Shown: in pieces, positions 45,873 to 56,974 of the stretch
How positions within the stretch are numbered: position 1 is the first letter of the stretch
Layout: each line of letters starts with the position of its first letter
From: Sinomonas humi
GTDB taxonomy: Bacteria > Actinomycetota > Actinomycetes > Actinomycetales > Micrococcaceae
Length of the DNA: 64,000 bases
Reading direction: 5' to 3'
Assembly (NCBI RefSeq): GCF_000802235.1
Contig: NZ_JTDL01000037.1
Span: 62,001-126,000, forward strand
Notes under the pieces: generated by a model
Database searches by the model: none
What the model saw: the letters and a program-made list of their open reading frames with translations, nothing else
What the model was told of the DNA's origin: nothing
Translations under genes and position numbers: made by a program

Positions 45873-47987
45873 CTAGTGCTTGTCGTTCTCCGACTTCGAC
45901 GCGAGCGTCGTCTTCTGCACCTGCAGGAGGAACTCGACGTTCGACTGCGTCTCGCGGATCTTGGACGTGAGCAGCTCGAGCGCCTGCTGGGTGTCGAGCC
46001 CGGAGAGCACGCGGCGCAGGCGCCACATGATCTTGACCTCGTCCGAAGAAAGCAGGTTCTCTTCCCGGCGCGTGCCGGAAGCGTTGACATCCACCGCGGG
46101 GAAGATGCGCTTGTCGGCGAGCTGGCGGGAGAGCCGGAGCTCCATGTTGCCCGTGCCCTTGAACTCCTCGAAGATGACCTCGTCCATCTTGGAGCCGGTC
46201 TCTACAAGCGCTGTCGCGATGATGGTGAGCGAGCCACCGTTCTCGATGTTGCGCGCCGCGCCGAAGAAGCGCTTCGGCGGGTAGAGGGCTGCAGAGTCGA
46301 CACCGCCGGAGAGGATGCGTCCCGAGGCCGGCGCGGACAGGTTGTAGGCGCGGCCGAGGCGGGTCATGGAGTCGAGGAGCACCACCACGTCCATGCCAAG
46401 CTCGACGAGACGCTTGGCGCGCTCGATCGCGAGTTCGGCGACGGTCGTGTGGTCGTCCGCAGGACGGTCGAACGTCGAGGCAATGACCTCGCCGCGGACC
46501 GATCGCTGCATATCGGTGACTTCTTCAGGCCGCTCGTCGACGAGCACCATCATGAGGTGGACCTCAGGATTGTTGACGGTGATCGCGTTCGCGATGGACT
46601 GCAGGATGAGCGTCTTGCCAGCCTTCGGAGGCGAGACGATGAGGCCACGCTGGCCCTTGCCGATCGGTGCTACGAGGTCGATCACGCGAGGCCCGACCTT
46701 CTTCGGGTCGGTCTCGAGCCGCAGTCGCTCCGAGGGGTAGAGCGGGACGAGCTTGTTGAACTCGACGCGGTTCTTGAGATCCTCGGTGTTCTTGCCGTTC
46801 ACGCTCGTCACCCGGACGAGGGCATTGAACTTCTGACGGCCGCCCTGGTTCTGGCGGTTGTCCTCGCCGTCGCGGGGCGCACGGATGGCGCCGACGACCG
46901 CGTCGCCCTTGCGCAGGTTGTACTTCTTGACCTGGGCGAGGGGCACGTACACGTCGTTCGGGCCCGGGAGGTAGCCGGACGTGCGGATGAACGCATAGTT
47001 CTCAAGGACATCGAGGATGCCGGCAACAGGGACGAGCACGTCGTCCTCAGTCACCTCGGTCTCATCGACGTCAGGGCCCTGGTTCCGGCCGCGCCGGCGG
47101 TCGTTGCGGTCGCGGAAGCGCTCGTTGCGGCCTTCCTCGCGGTCACGTTCGCGCCCGCGCCGGTTGCGACGGCTGCGGCGGTTGCCCCCGTCCTCGCCCT
47201 CGGAGTCGTCGCGACGGCGCTCCTGCTGGCCGCGGTCGCCGCGGTCGCCACGGTCGCCGCGGTCGCCACGTTCCCGGCGACGCTCACCGGCCTCAGCAGG
47301 CTGGCCATCGGGCTGACCGGCCTCGGCAGGCGCCTGCGCAGGAGCCTCGGCCGGGGCAGACTCGGGAGCGACCTCGGTGGCGGGGGCCGACTCGGCGACA
47401 ACCGTGCCATCGCTCGCTGCACGACGGTTCCGGTTGCGGGTGCGCGGCTGACGCGGCGCCTCTGACGGAGCCGCCTCAGGCGCAGCCTCGGCACGCTCGG
47501 TGGTCGCCTCGCTCGGAAGCTGCTCCTGGGCGGGCTGAGCCTGAGTGGGCTGAGCCTGAGTGGGCTGAGCCTGAGTGGGCTGAGCCTGAGCAGGCTGTTC
47601 CTGAGCAGGCTGGGCCTGCACGGGTTGCGCCGTCTCGGCGGGCGCCGTCACGACACCGTCGCTTCCAGCGCGACGACGGGTGCGGCCTCGACCGCGCGCC
47701 GGAGCCGCCTCCTCAGCGGCGGGCGCAGCGGCTTCATTGGCCTCGGGAGCAGCGGCCGGCTGCTCGGACGGCTTGGCGGCCGGGGCGCTGCGACGCGCCA
47801 CGGGCTCGCCCTTCTGGTGGGCGGAAATGGCGGCCACGAGGTCGCCCTTCCGCATGCGGGAACCGCCGGTGATACCCAGCTGGGAGGCCAGCGCCTGGAG
47901 CTGTGCGAGCTTGAGGCCCGCGATGCCCTTGGATTCAGGCGAAGTGGAGGCGTCCACTGCCGGGTTCAGCTCAGTGGTCTGTGTCAC
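45873..47987 (-). CDS. rho: Transcription termination factor Rho with long disordered insertion
   Basis: 704 residues from the GTG at 47987 (AAGGA 6 nt upstream). Residues 22-57 are the Rho N-terminal helical domain ([19 protein letters not shown]). About 60-330 is disordered: Pro/Gln/Ala repeats, then Arg-Gly-Asp runs. The cold-shock RNA-binding domain ([16 protein letters not shown]) and RecA-like ATPase ([13 protein letters not shown]) follow. Such insertions are normal in actinobacterial Rho and add RNA binding. Confidence 0.96.
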   Translation of the reverse strand: MTQTTELNPAVDASTSPESKGIAGLKLAQLQALASQLGITGGSRMRKGDLVAAISAHQKGEPVARRSAPAAKPSEQPAAAPEANEAAAPAAEEAAPARGRGRTRRRAGSDGVVTAPAETAQPVQAQPAQEQPAQAQPTQAQPTQAQPTQAQPAQEQLPSEATTERAEAAPEAAPSEAPRQPRTRNRNRRAASDGTVVAESAPATEVAPESAPAEAPAQAPAEAGQPDGQPAEAGERRRERGDRGDRGDRGDRGQQERRRDDSEGEDGGNRRSRRNRRGRERDREEGRNERFRDRNDRRRGRNQGPDVDETEVTEDDVLVPVAGILDVLENYAFIRTSGYLPGPNDVYVPLAQVKKYNLRKGDAVVGAIRAPRDGEDNRQNQGGRQKFNALVRVTSVNGKNTEDLKNRVEFNKLVPLYPSERLRLETDPKKVGPRVIDLVAPIGKGQRGLIVSPPKAGKTLILQSIANAITVNNPEVHLMMVLVDERPEEVTDMQRSVRGEVIASTFDRPADDHTTVAELAIERAKRLVELGMDVVVLLDSMTRLGRAYNLSAPASGRILSGGVDSAALYPPKRFFGAARNIENGGSLTIIATALVETGSKMDEVIFEEFKGTGNMELRLSRQLADKRIFPAVDVNASGTRREENLLSSDEVKIMWRLRRVLSGLDTQQALELLTSKIRETQSNVEFLLQVQKTTLASKSENDKH
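47532..47622 (-). repeat. 15-bp coding repeats in rho
   Basis: About six near-identical 15-bp units (TGGGCTGAGCCTGAG on the plus strand) encode P-[TA]-Q-[AE]-Q repeats in the Rho disordered region. Copy number probably varies between strains. Confidence 0.85.
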
Positions 47988-48265
47988 GAAGGATCCTTCC
48001 CCGTCGACTGCGGCAGCTATCAGAAGCGGCCGCATCGTGTTGGTGACCGCATTCAGATACAGCGGTCGGATGGCTGCTCCGTCGCGCCAGAACGGCGGAA
48101 CGGAGCACACTGCGGATTCGCCCCAGGCGTACGAAGGGGGACAGAGCTTGCGGCAGCTGCAAGCGGGCTGACCGGCTGCGGAGCTGGTAGGGACGGCATT
48201 CGAAGCGGATGTGCTGGGCCTGCTGGATGTCCCGATGAGAAGGACGTGGGCCTGCGGGGCGAAAG
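47988..48265 (-). promoter_or_regulatory. rho leader / thrB-rho gap
   Basis: 278 bp without a gene. It must hold the rho promoter and leader. No clear -10, attenuator hairpin or small RNA gene was recognised. Rho autoregulation through its leader is known in E. coli. Confidence 0.4.
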
Positions 48266-49252
48266 CTACCGCGAATGCACTTCTACTCTAGCACCTTCAG
48301 AATCCACAGCGAGCCGCATGACACGCCAGCGAGTCTCGCCTCCCCGAGTCTCGCTTCCCAAGGCAAAGCGTTCGACGGCGGCCTGCACCTCGTCTGCTTC
48401 GGCTTCGCCTCCCGCGAGGGCAAGCACGGTCGGTCCCGCGCCCGAGACGACGGCGGCATGGCCTTCGGCCCGCAAGCGCTGGATGAGTTCCGCGCTCGGG
48501 CGCATAGCGGAGGCGCGGTAGCTCTGATGCAGGTAGTCCTCGGTGCCCGGGACGAGCAGCGACGGATCCTTCGTCAGGGCGTGCACGAGGAGCGCCGCCC
48601 GGCCCGCGTTCGCAGCGGCGGCCTGATGCGGCACGGAGGAGGGCAGGAGCGAGCGCGCAAGCTCCGTTGAGAGCTCGTAGTCGGGCACCGCAACGATCGG
48701 CACGACATCGGGATGCACACGGGCGATCGCCGTCCTGAACGCATCGCCGTCCTGCCATGACAGCGCGAGCGAGCCGAAGATCGCGGGCGCGACATTGTCT
48801 GGGTGGCCCTCGATCTCGCTGCAGAGCTGCAGTACCCATTCACGTCCGGGCCGCTCATTGAGCGGCACGAGTTCCGTCGCGGCCAACACGGCGGCCACGG
48901 TCGCCGACGCGGAGGAACCGAGGCCTCGCCCGTGGGGGCTCACATTCTCTGCCGTGATGCGCAGCCCCTCGCGGCGGTAGCCAAGCCGCGCGAGCGCTGC
49001 GTCGACCGTGCGCACTACGAGGTGGGTTGCGTCGCGCGGGAGAGTGTCGGCCCCCTCACCGCTGAGCTCGAAAGCCAACTCGCCGTCGTCGGCCGTCTCC
49101 ACCCGGACCGTGTCGTAAAGCGAGAGGGCGAGGCCCAGGCTGTCGTATCCGGGCCCTAGGTTGGCGCTCGTCGCCGGAACCCGCACTGTGACGCGCTGCC
49201 CTGCTTCGACGGTCCGGAGCGAAGATTCCCGGGCAGTGGACTGCATGGTCAC
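48266..49252 (-). CDS. thrB: Homoserine kinase
   Basis: About 328 residues. GHMP-kinase motifs VRVPATSANLGPGYDSLG and SPHGRGLGSSASATVAA, and a C-terminal VSGAGPTVLAL. It phosphorylates homoserine for threonine synthesis. Start taken as GTG 49252, with ATG 49246 as alternative; a GTG at 49279 would overlap thrC. Confidence 0.94.
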   Translation of the reverse strand: MTMQSTARESSLRTVEAGQRVTVRVPATSANLGPGYDSLGLALSLYDTVRVETADDGELAFELSGEGADTLPRDATHLVVRTVDAALARLGYRREGLRITAENVSPHGRGLGSSASATVAAVLAATELVPLNERPGREWVLQLCSEIEGHPDNVAPAIFGSLALSWQDGDAFRTAIARVHPDVVPIVAVPDYELSTELARSLLPSSVPHQAAAANAGRAALLVHALTKDPSLLVPGTEDYLHQSYRASAMRPSAELIQRLRAEGHAAVVSGAGPTVLALAGGEAEADEVQAAVERFALGSETRGGETRWRVMRLAVDSEGARVEVHSR

Positions 49253-49256
49253 CGGA

Positions 49257-50369
49257 TTACGGTTCAAGGCCAAGGACACCGGCGACGCTCACGACGTCGT
49301 TGGCAACCTTCACCGGCTCGACTTGCTCGCCGCTCTCTGTGCGGAGCGCCCACTGCGGGTCCTTCAGGCCGTGGCCGGTCACGGTGCACACGATCCGCTG
49401 CCCCGCCGGGACCTTCCCGGCTGCGTGCATCTTGAGCAGGCCCGCGACGCTCGCCGCCGAACCGGGTTCCACGAACACGGCCTCCTTGGCCGAGAGCCAG
49501 CGGTGCGCTGCCAGAATCTGCTCGTCCGAGACTGCGTCGATGAGTCCGCCGGATTCGTCGCGCGCTGCCACCGCGGTCTCCCATGAAGCCGGGTTCCCGA
49601 TGCGAATAGCAGTCGCGATCGTCTCGGGGTGGGTGATGGGGTGGCCCGCGACGAACGGAGCCGCGCCCTCGGCCTGGAATCCCCACATCACGGGAAGCTT
49701 CGTCGAGACGGCCGGGAGGGTCCGCGCCTCGGCCCCCTCGCCGTACGAGGACTCGCCTGCGTACTCCTTGTAGCCCTTCCAGTAGGCCGAGATGTTGCCC
49801 GCGTTGCCGACCGGCAGCACATGGACGTCCGGCGCGTCCCCGAGGGCGTCGACGATCTCGAAGGCCGCCGTCTTCTGCCCCTCGATGCGGGCGGGGTTGA
49901 CCGAGTTCACGAGGAAGACCGGGTAAGCCTCGGCGAGCTTGCGCGCGATCTCGAGACAGTCGTCGAAGTTGCCGTCCACCTGGAGCAGGGTCGCGCCATG
50001 CGCGATCGCCTGGCTCAACTTCCCCATCGCGATCTTGCCCTCGGGCACGAGGACGGCGCACGTGAGCCCAGCAGTGGTCGCGTAGGCGGCCGCCGAGGCG
50101 GAGGTGTTGCCCGTCGAGGCACACACGACCGCCTTCGCCCCCGCCTGCACGGCCGCGGTCATCGCCATGGTCATTCCCCGGTCCTTGAAGGAACCGGTGG
50201 GATTCATCCCCTCGACCTTGAGATACACCTCCGAGCCCGTGAGCGCCGAGAGCTGCTGGGCGTGGACGAGCGGGGTCCCGCCCTCGCCGAGCGTGATCAC
50301 TCGGGTGGCCTCGGTGACGGGCAGACGATCGGCATATTCGCGGATGACTCCGCGCCACTGGTGGGCCAC
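49257..50369 (-). CDS. thrC: Threonine synthase
   Basis: 370 residues. The PLP lysine is in [29 protein letters not shown] binds the cofactor phosphate. Short (non-yeast) class. Its GTG shares one base with the hom stop, so hom-thrC-thrB is a tight operon. Confidence 0.96.
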   Translation of the reverse strand: MAHQWRGVIREYADRLPVTEATRVITLGEGGTPLVHAQQLSALTGSEVYLKVEGMNPTGSFKDRGMTMAMTAAVQAGAKAVVCASTGNTSASAAAYATTAGLTCAVLVPEGKIAMGKLSQAIAHGATLLQVDGNFDDCLEIARKLAEAYPVFLVNSVNPARIEGQKTAAFEIVDALGDAPDVHVLPVGNAGNISAYWKGYKEYAGESSYGEGAEARTLPAVSTKLPVMWGFQAEGAAPFVAGHPITHPETIATAIRIGNPASWETAVAARDESGGLIDAVSDEQILAAHRWLSAKEAVFVEPGSAASVAGLLKMHAAGKVPAGQRIVCTVTGHGLKDPQWALRTESGEQVEPVKVANDVVSVAGVLGLEP

Positions 50370-51751
50370 TAGACTCCTTCGACTCGGAGGACGCTCGTCA
50401 CGGATTCGACGGCGTCGAGGTTCTTGATGTCCGCTACGGTTTCGGCGAGAGCCTTCTCCGTCGCACGGTGGGTCACGAAGCGCAGCTCGGCGCGGCTGTT
50501 TCCAGCACCCGCCGCACCGTCGCCGAGCGTCTGGCGCATGGCCTCGATGGAGACCCCGTGCTCTGCGAAGACGGCCGCGACCCTCGATAGGACGCCAGGC
50601 TGGTCAGCGACCTCGAGTCCGATGCTGTAGCTCGTGAAGATTCCTTCGACACCGGCCATCGGCAGTCTGCGTGTCGCCGTGTCGGTGCGCCCTGGCGCCC
50701 CCGCTACAAGGCGGCGTGCTGTCGAGACCAGATCGCCCATAACGGCTGACGCAGTGGGACGGCCGCCAGCTCCGGCGCCGTAGAACATGAGCTGACCGGC
50801 ATTCTCGGCTTCGACGAACACCGCGTTGTACGCCCCGCGCACTGCGGCGAGAGGGTGCTCTCGCGGGAGGAGAGTCGGGTGGACCCGCACGCTCGTGCCC
50901 TCGGCGCCGTCCCCGTCGCCTAGCCGGACCAGCTCTGCGATCGCAAGAAGCTTGATGACGAAGCCCGAATCCTTTGCCGCAGCGATGTCCTCGGCCGTGA
51001 CCTTGGTGATGCCCTCGCAGCGAACGTCGTCGAGGCTCACCGGGGTGTGGAAAGCGAGGGTCGCGAGGAGTGCGGCCTTCGCGGCGGCATCGTGGCCCTC
51101 GACGTCGGCCGTCGGGTCAGCCTCTGCGTACCCGAGCCGCTGGGCCTCGGCGAGCGCGTCGGCGAACGCGGCCCCGGTGGTGTCCATCTGGTCGAGAATG
51201 TAGTTCGTGGTCCCGTTGACGATGCCCAATACCCGGGTGATGCGGTCTCCCGAGAGGCTCTCGCGGATCGGCCGGATGATCGGGATGGCGCCTGCGACAG
51301 CGGCCTCGAAGCTCAGCTCGGCATTGTTGCGGTCCGCTTCCTCGAACAGCGCCGGCCCGTCTTGGGCGAGCAGCGCCTTGTTGCCCGTCACGACCGACGC
51401 GCCCTTGCGGATGGCGCGGAGGATGAGCGAGCGCGCCGGCTCTATGCCGCCCATGAGCTCGACTACCAGATCAGCCGAGTCGACCAGCGCCTCCGCCTCG
51501 TCCGTGAAGAGCTCCCGCGGGAGGTCGACGTCGCGCTTCGCGTCCATGCTGCGCACGGCGATGCCGGCGAGTTCGAGCCGCGCCCCCGAGCGGGCGGCGA
51601 GCGAGTCCCCGTCCTCGAGCAGGATGCGGGCCACCTGGCTGCCGACTGTTCCGCAGCCGAGCAGCGCAACTTTCAGCACCTTGCGTGCCTCGGGCGCTGC
51701 AGCATCGTCGAGGGCAGCTTCTGGCTCGGGCCGCGTCTGAGTCTCGGTCAT
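50369..51751 (-). CDS. hom: Homoserine dehydrogenase
   Basis: 460 residues from the ATG at 51751 (GGGAGA upstream). The NAD(P) site is [15 protein letters not shown], then [14 protein letters not shown]; a C-terminal ACT domain ([20 protein letters not shown]) suggests feedback control by threonine. It stands 19 bp after lysA. Confidence 0.96.
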   Translation of the reverse strand: MTETQTRPEPEAALDDAAAPEARKVLKVALLGCGTVGSQVARILLEDGDSLAARSGARLELAGIAVRSMDAKRDVDLPRELFTDEAEALVDSADLVVELMGGIEPARSLILRAIRKGASVVTGNKALLAQDGPALFEEADRNNAELSFEAAVAGAIPIIRPIRESLSGDRITRVLGIVNGTTNYILDQMDTTGAAFADALAEAQRLGYAEADPTADVEGHDAAAKAALLATLAFHTPVSLDDVRCEGITKVTAEDIAAAKDSGFVIKLLAIAELVRLGDGDGAEGTSVRVHPTLLPREHPLAAVRGAYNAVFVEAENAGQLMFYGAGAGGRPTASAVMGDLVSTARRLVAGAPGRTDTATRRLPMAGVEGIFTSYSIGLEVADQPGVLSRVAAVFAEHGVSIEAMRQTLGDGAAGAGNSRAELRFVTHRATEKALAETVADIKNLDAVESVTSVLRVEGV

Positions 51752-51770
51752 CCGATCTCCCATCGGGTCG

Positions 51771-53321
51771 TCACACTCCCATGTCACGGGAGAGCAGGTC
51801 CTGTTCAGTTTCGCCGCGGACGATCCATCGCGCCGAACCGTGACGCACTGCGACGACCCCGGGCCGTCCGAGGTAGTTGTAGTTGCTCGAGAGAGCCCAG
51901 CAGTAGGCGCCTGTCCCCGGAACCGCGAGAAGATCACCGCGCCCGGCGTCGTCGGGAAGGTAAGCGTCGCGCACCACGATGTCACCGCTCTCGCAGTGCT
52001 TGCCGACCACGCGCGTGAGCTGCGGGGCGGCGTCGGAGGCCCGTGAGGCGAGCACTACTGAATAGTCCGCGTCGTAGAGGACGGGGCGCGCGTTGTCGCT
52101 CATGCCACCGTCGACGGAGAGGTAGCGTCGCACCGCCGTAGTTTCCGACGACTCTTCGCCGGGACCCGGCAGGTCTACGACCACGTCCTTGGTGACGCCC
52201 GCTCGATACAGGGTGAACGTCGTCGAGCCGACGATTGCGCGGCCCGGTTCGATCGAGATGCGCGGCGGCGTGATGCCCAGTTCGGCTGACGTCGAGCGGA
52301 CGACGGCGGCCATTGCCTGAGCGATCTGCTGCGGCGGGCGCGGGGTGTCCACCGGCGTGTACGCGATCCCGTAGCCGCCGCCGAGGTCGAGTTCCGGAAG
52401 GGCGACGCCGTACGCCGAACGCATCGCTGCGAGGAACGTGAGCAGTTTGCTCGCCGCGAGCTCAAAGCCCTCAGACTCGAAGATCTGCGAACCGATGTGG
52501 CAATGCAGGCCGAGCAGCTCGATGCTGTCATGGCCTGCGGCCGCCGCGACCGCCTCTTCAGCGGCCGAGACGGCCCCGGCCGCGGCCTCTCCGGACTCCC
52601 CCGCGACCTCCGCCCGGAATTCAGCACTCGCCGTTCCGGGGGCCATCGACAGGCCGAATTTCTGGTCCTCGTGCGCCGTGGCGATGAACTCGTGGGTGTG
52701 CGCATGGACGCCGGGGGTCAGGCGCAGCATGACCTTCGCGCGCAGTTCGCGATGCTGGGGGTCTTGGCTTGCTCTTGCTGCAGCGATCGCCGCGACCCGC
52801 TCGAGCTCGTCGAGACTGTCCACCACAATGCGTCCCACACCCAGGTCGAGCGCGCGCTCGATCTCGGAGTCCGACTTGTTGTTGCCGTGGAGGCTCAACA
52901 GCTCTCCGGGGAGGCCTGCCTTGGCGGCCACGGCGAGCTCGCCGCCGGAGCAGGTGTCGAGCCGGAGCCCCTCCTCCGCGACCCACGCCGCGACGGCGGA
53001 GCACAGGAAGGACTTGCCGGCGTAGTAGACATCCACTCCCCCGCACACGTCGGCGAAAGCGGCGTCGAACGCCTCCTTGAACGCCCGCGCCCTGGCGCGG
53101 AAATCGTCTTCGCTCATGACGAAGAGCGGCGTTCCGAATTCGTGGGCCAGATGCTCCACGCTCACCCCACCCACGGCGAGCTCGCCGCTCGGGGTCCGCT
53201 CGACGTCGTGCGCCCACATCTTCGGCTCAAGCTCATTGAGGTCGCGTGGGAGCGCAAGCCAGGCCGGAGCCAGGGGGGACGCTGCGCGCGCACCCGATCC
53301 GGGCTGCATGTCCGGGGCCAT
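51771..53321 (-). CDS. lysA: Diaminopimelate decarboxylase
   Basis: 516 residues. The PLP lysine is in VYYAGKSFLCSAV, with HGNNKSDSE, ELLGLHCHIGSQIF and LDLGGGYGIAY as fold-III decarboxylase motifs. It makes lysine from meso-DAP. Start ATG 53321 (GAGAGG 8 nt upstream); GTG 53327 would overlap the argS stop. Confidence 0.95.
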   Translation of the reverse strand: MAPDMQPGSGARAASPLAPAWLALPRDLNELEPKMWAHDVERTPSGELAVGGVSVEHLAHEFGTPLFVMSEDDFRARARAFKEAFDAAFADVCGGVDVYYAGKSFLCSAVAAWVAEEGLRLDTCSGGELAVAAKAGLPGELLSLHGNNKSDSEIERALDLGVGRIVVDSLDELERVAAIAAARASQDPQHRELRAKVMLRLTPGVHAHTHEFIATAHEDQKFGLSMAPGTASAEFRAEVAGESGEAAAGAVSAAEEAVAAAAGHDSIELLGLHCHIGSQIFESEGFELAASKLLTFLAAMRSAYGVALPELDLGGGYGIAYTPVDTPRPPQQIAQAMAAVVRSTSAELGITPPRISIEPGRAIVGSTTFTLYRAGVTKDVVVDLPGPGEESSETTAVRRYLSVDGGMSDNARPVLYDADYSVVLASRASDAAPQLTRVVGKHCESGDIVVRDAYLPDDAGRGDLLAVPGTGAYCWALSSNYNYLGRPGVVAVRHGSARWIVRGETEQDLLSRDMGV

Positions 53322-53323
53322 GC

Positions 53324-54982
53324 TCACATCCTCTCCGGGGCGGAGACGCCGAGGAGGTCGAGGCCGTTGGCGAGGACCTGGCTCGTGGCATCGTTGAGCC
53401 ACAGGCGCGTGCGGTTGACGTCGGTGATCTCCTCGTCGCCGCGGGGAGCGATCCGGCAGTTGTCGTACCACGAGTGGTACGCCGTCGCGACGGTTTCGAG
53501 GTGCCGGGCCACCCGGTGCGGCTCGCGGAACTCGGCGGCCTTGCCCACGATCGACGGGTAGGCCGCGAGGTGCGCCAGAAGCTCGCCCTCGGTGGGGTGG
53601 GTGAGGAGTGAGGCGTCGAACGCGTCACGCCCGTCGACAAAACGCTCGACGCCGGCCTCCACGGCATTGCGCGCAGCCCCCCGCGAACGTGCGTGGGCGT
53701 ACTGGACGTAGTAGACCGGGTTCTCATTCGAGTGCTTGCGGAGCAGCTCCGGGTCCAGCGTGAGGGGTGAATCGGCAGGGTACCGGGCGAGCGAGTAGCG
53801 CACCGCGTCCTTGCCGAGCCAGTCGATGAGGTCCTTGAGCTCGATGATGTTGCCCGCCCGCTTCGAGAGCTTGGCGCCGTTGACGGACACGAGCTGGCCA
53901 ATGAGGATCTCAATGCTCTGTTCGGGGTCGTCCCCTGCGCAGGCAGCAATCGCCTTGAGGCGATTGACGTAGCCGTGGTGATCGGCACCGAGAAGGTAGA
54001 TCTTCTCGGGAAACCCGCGGTCCTTCTTCGACAGGTAGTACGCGGCGTCGGCCGCGAAGTAGGTCGGTTCACCGTTCGCGCGGACGAGCACGCGGTCCTT
54101 GTCGTCGCCGAAGTCGGTCGTGCGCAGCCAGACGGCGCCCCCGTCGTCGTACACGTGGCCCTGCTCGCGCAGACGGGCCACGGCCGATTCGATCGCCCCG
54201 GAGTCGTGCAGCCCCTCCTTCTCCGAGAAGTAGACATCGAAGGAGACCCCGAAGGCGGCGAGCGTCTCCTTGATGTCACGCATCTGGGCCTCATAAGCCG
54301 CGTGGCGGACGATCGGCAGGGCGGCGTCGTCCGTCAGCTCGCGCACGTCGGGATGGGCGGTGAGGACATCGTGTCCGAGGTCCACGATGTACTGGCCCGG
54401 GTACCCGCCCTCAGGAACATCGCGCCCATGCAGGCGGGCGAGCACGGAATTCGCGAAGACGTTCATCTGGTTGCCAGCGTCATTGATGTAGTACTCGGCC
54501 GTGACTTCGGCGCCCGATGCGCGCAGCACGCGTGCGATCGAGTCGCCGAGCGCTGCCCAGCGGGTGTGGCCGATGTGGAGGGGGCCAGTCGGATTCGCCG
54601 AGACGAACTCCATATTGACTATGTGCCCGGCGAGGGCATTGTTGCGCCCATAGACGGGGCCCGCTTCGACGATGATCTTCGCCAACGCACCGGCAGCGGC
54701 GGCGTCGAGCGTGATGTTGAGAAACCCGGGTCCAGCAACCTCAACGCTCTTCACACCGTCGAACGACGAGAGACGGCCCGCCAGGACCTCAGCGAATGCC
54801 CTCGGGTTCATGCCCGCCTTCTTGGCGAGCTGGAGTGCGATGTTGGTGGCCCAGTCGCCGTGCTCCCGGTTCTTGGGTCGCTCCACACGAACCTCCTCCG
54901 GCACGTCGACGGCGAGTTCGCCGGCACGGACGGCATCCGCAAGGCAGGCAGAGATGGCGGAGGAGAGTTCTTCGGGAGTCAC
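53324..54982 (-). CDS. argS: Arginyl-tRNA synthetase
   Basis: 552 residues. Class I motifs are NPTGPLHIGHTRWAALGD (HIGH) and VNGAKLSKRAGN (KMSKS-like), with the C-terminal DALR-type helical domain. It charges tRNA-Arg, one of which is encoded at 59780. It heads the argS-lysA-hom-thrC-thrB operon. Confidence 0.97.
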   Translation of the reverse strand: MTPEELSSAISACLADAVRAGELAVDVPEEVRVERPKNREHGDWATNIALQLAKKAGMNPRAFAEVLAGRLSSFDGVKSVEVAGPGFLNITLDAAAAGALAKIIVEAGPVYGRNNALAGHIVNMEFVSANPTGPLHIGHTRWAALGDSIARVLRASGAEVTAEYYINDAGNQMNVFANSVLARLHGRDVPEGGYPGQYIVDLGHDVLTAHPDVRELTDDAALPIVRHAAYEAQMRDIKETLAAFGVSFDVYFSEKEGLHDSGAIESAVARLREQGHVYDDGGAVWLRTTDFGDDKDRVLVRANGEPTYFAADAAYYLSKKDRGFPEKIYLLGADHHGYVNRLKAIAACAGDDPEQSIEILIGQLVSVNGAKLSKRAGNIIELKDLIDWLGKDAVRYSLARYPADSPLTLDPELLRKHSNENPVYYVQYAHARSRGAARNAVEAGVERFVDGRDAFDASLLTHPTEGELLAHLAAYPSIVGKAAEFREPHRVARHLETVATAYHSWYDNCRIAPRGDEEITDVNRTRLWLNDATSQVLANGLDLLGVSAPERM

Positions 54983-54986
54983 GGAC

Positions 54987-56285
54987 CTAGATTACCGGCG
55001 GCGCCCCGCCGCCCTGAAACTGCACGGCCTCCACGACGCCGGGATGATCATCGATGTAGCGCGGTCGGCAGATAACCCATCCAGCGATCGCCAGCACCAC
55101 GAGGGTCACGCCGAGGAAGGCAAACGTCGCGGTCCAGCCGCCTGTCGCGTCGTGCAGGATGCCGGCGAAGAGCGGTCCAGCGCACGCGAGCAGGTATCCC
55201 ACGCCCTGCGCGAAGCCCGAGACCGCCCCGGACGCCCTGTGCGAGCGCGTCCGCAAGTTGATCAGGACGAGTGAGAGGGGAAACGTCGCCGGCCCCATGC
55301 CGGCGAGCAGGGACCACAGCCACGTCGCTGTCCCGGGAATGAGCCAGAGTCCAAGGTAACCACCCACGAAGCACACGAGACCGAAGGCCACGATCGGGTA
55401 CGGATTGCGCATCCGCCCCGCGAGAAGGGGGACGATCAGGCTGAGAGGGAGTCCGATCCCCGAGAAGATCGCTAGCTGCAGACCAGCATCGCCTGTGCTC
55501 AGTCCCGCGCCCGAAGCGATTTCGGGAAGCCAGGCGAACAGAGTGTACGTATTGAGCGACGTGATCCCGAACAGGAGCGAAAGCGCCCAAGCGGCCGGCG
55601 AGCGCCAGGGTCGGACAACCGTGCGCGGATGGGCAGACGCGGCCACACGGGCCGCGTGAGCAGCACCCTCATCCACTCGGCGCGGCCACACGGTGAGCCA
55701 CGGAATCAATGCGACGACATTGACCACCGCCCACCAGCCGACCGACAGGCGCCACCCCTCGGCGTCCGCGACGGGCACGGCGAGCAGCGGCGGAATCGTC
55801 GTCCCCAAGCTGATGAGCGTCACGTAGAGGGAAGTCATGAGACCGATGCGGCGAGGGAAGTACTTCTTGACCATGGGCGGCAAGACGACGTTGCCGGCTC
55901 CCATGCCCGCGAGCGCGACAGCCGAACCCGCGAGGAAGAGTCCGGTCTCCGGGGCAACGGCGCGGACGATCTCGCCGACGGCCGCCGCTCCCATCGCCAT
56001 CACCGCCAATGCCTCCACACTCCACCTCCGCATGAGGAGAGGAGTCACGAGTCCCGCGATCCCGAAAAGCGCAGTTGGGAGCATCCCGAGGACGCCGACG
56101 AGCCATGTCGGGAGGAAGAGATCGTGGGCGATGGCGCCTGTGAGCGGGGGAACACTCGTGACGGCGGTGCGCAGCGTGAACGCCACGATGAGGATGCCAC
56201 CGCCGGTAAGGATGCGATTGCGAGTACGGGACCCTTGGTTTCTCTCGCCGTCCGCCTGATTCGCTCGTGTCCCCGGTTCGCTCAC
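54987..56285 (-). CDS. CynX/NimT family MFS transporter, second copy
   Basis: 432 residues with about 12 helices. FTLRTAVTSVPPLTGAI and GNVVLPPMVKKYFPRR match the family and align with the corresponding blocks of the protein at 3706-4920. A 25-residue polar N-terminus is extra. Substrate unknown. GTG 56285 with TAACGT 6 nt upstream. Confidence 0.85.
   Translation of the reverse strand: MSEPGTRANQADGERNQGSRTRNRILTGGGILIVAFTLRTAVTSVPPLTGAIAHDLFLPTWLVGVLGMLPTALFGIAGLVTPLLMRRWSVEALAVMAMGAAAVGEIVRAVAPETGLFLAGSAVALAGMGAGNVVLPPMVKKYFPRRIGLMTSLYVTLISLGTTIPPLLAVPVADAEGWRLSVGWWAVVNVVALIPWLTVWPRRVDEGAAHAARVAASAHPRTVVRPWRSPAAWALSLLFGITSLNTYTLFAWLPEIASGAGLSTGDAGLQLAIFSGIGLPLSLIVPLLAGRMRNPYPIVAFGLVCFVGGYLGLWLIPGTATWLWSLLAGMGPATFPLSLVLINLRTRSHRASGAVSGFAQGVGYLLACAGPLFAGILHDATGGWTATFAFLGVTLVVLAIAGWVICRPRYIDDHPGVVEAVQFQGGGAPPVI
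54989..54994 (-). promoter_or_regulatory. -10 element TAATCT for argS operon
   Basis: TAATCT on the minus strand, 6 nt, then GTG at 54982. Confidence 0.5.
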
Positions 56286-56291
56286 CCCACG

Positions 56292-56297
56292 ACGTTA
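56292..56297 (-). promoter_or_regulatory. -10 element TAACGT for second CynX-type gene
   Basis: TAACGT on the minus strand, 6 nt (CGTGGG), then GTG at 56285. Confidence 0.5.
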
Positions 56298-56400
56298 CAG
56301 CAGTCACGGGGAACGTGATCCATCGGGATACTCAGCGTTCCAACGGCACCCTCATAGCCTCCACACAGACCAGAGGGGCATGAAGTGCTCAAGCCGGGGC

Positions 56401-56406
56401 TACGTT
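56401..56406 (+). promoter_or_regulatory. Candidate -10 TACGTT for flavin cassette
   Basis: TACGTT lies about 45 nt before the ATG at 56453, which itself has an AGGAAG ribosome site, so this operon would be leadered, unlike most here. Confidence 0.4.
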
Positions 56407-56452
56407 TAATGGGGAGATTCTCCCTCCCTCACCATCTCCAGGAAGCACGTTC

Positions 56453-56965
56453 ATGCCAGCCTTGCCCCCGTCCGCAGCTCATCCCTCCTCCTTCCCCGCG
56501 CGGAAGGTCGTCCTGACCACCTTGGCGGGCGCTTCCCTCGTCGGGGCAGTCGCGGGATGTGCGCCCTCGGGTGCGGCTGCAGGTCCGGACCCGACGACGA
56601 GCCCTGCGGCCTGTGCGAGCTCGCCGACTGGGTCCGCGGGTTCCGGCTCGGCCAGCGGCGCCGGGTCGCAGCCTTACCGCGACGGCACGTTCTGCGCCGA
56701 CGGCCACTACGTCTCCCCCAACGGTCCCGAGACGATCGGCGTAGCGCTCACGCTCAAGTCGGGCGTCGTGACGAACGTGCAGATCATAGAGCACCCGACG
56801 AGCGCCAACACCCGTCTCTACCAGCGGCACTTCGCGTCGGGCATCAAGGACGTGGTCGTGGGGAAGAAGCTCGACAGCCTCAACGTCGGCGTCGTCTCCG
56901 GTTCGTCGCTCACAGGGCAAGGGTTCAACGACGCGGTCTCGGTCATCAAGCGCGAGGCGTCCTAG
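56453..56965 (+). CDS. FMN-binding domain lipoprotein
   Basis: 170 residues. A basic, hydrophobic signal ends in a lipobox V-A-G-C with cysteine 36, so it should be lipidated outside by Lgt. A Ser/Gly linker (40-72) follows, then an FMN-binding domain (QPYRDGTFCADG to the end). The late VVSGSSLTGQGF resembles the S-G-A-T-x-T site where ApbE attaches FMN to a threonine. The next gene is apbE, so covalent flavinylation is likely. Confidence 0.85.
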   Translation: MPALPPSAAHPSSFPARKVVLTTLAGASLVGAVAGCAPSGAAAGPDPTTSPAACASSPTGSAGSGSASGAGSQPYRDGTFCADGHYVSPNGPETIGVALTLKSGVVTNVQIIEHPTSANTRLYQRHFASGIKDVVVGKKLDSLNVGVVSGSSLTGQGFNDAVSVIKREAS

Positions 56966-56974
56966 GACGGCGGG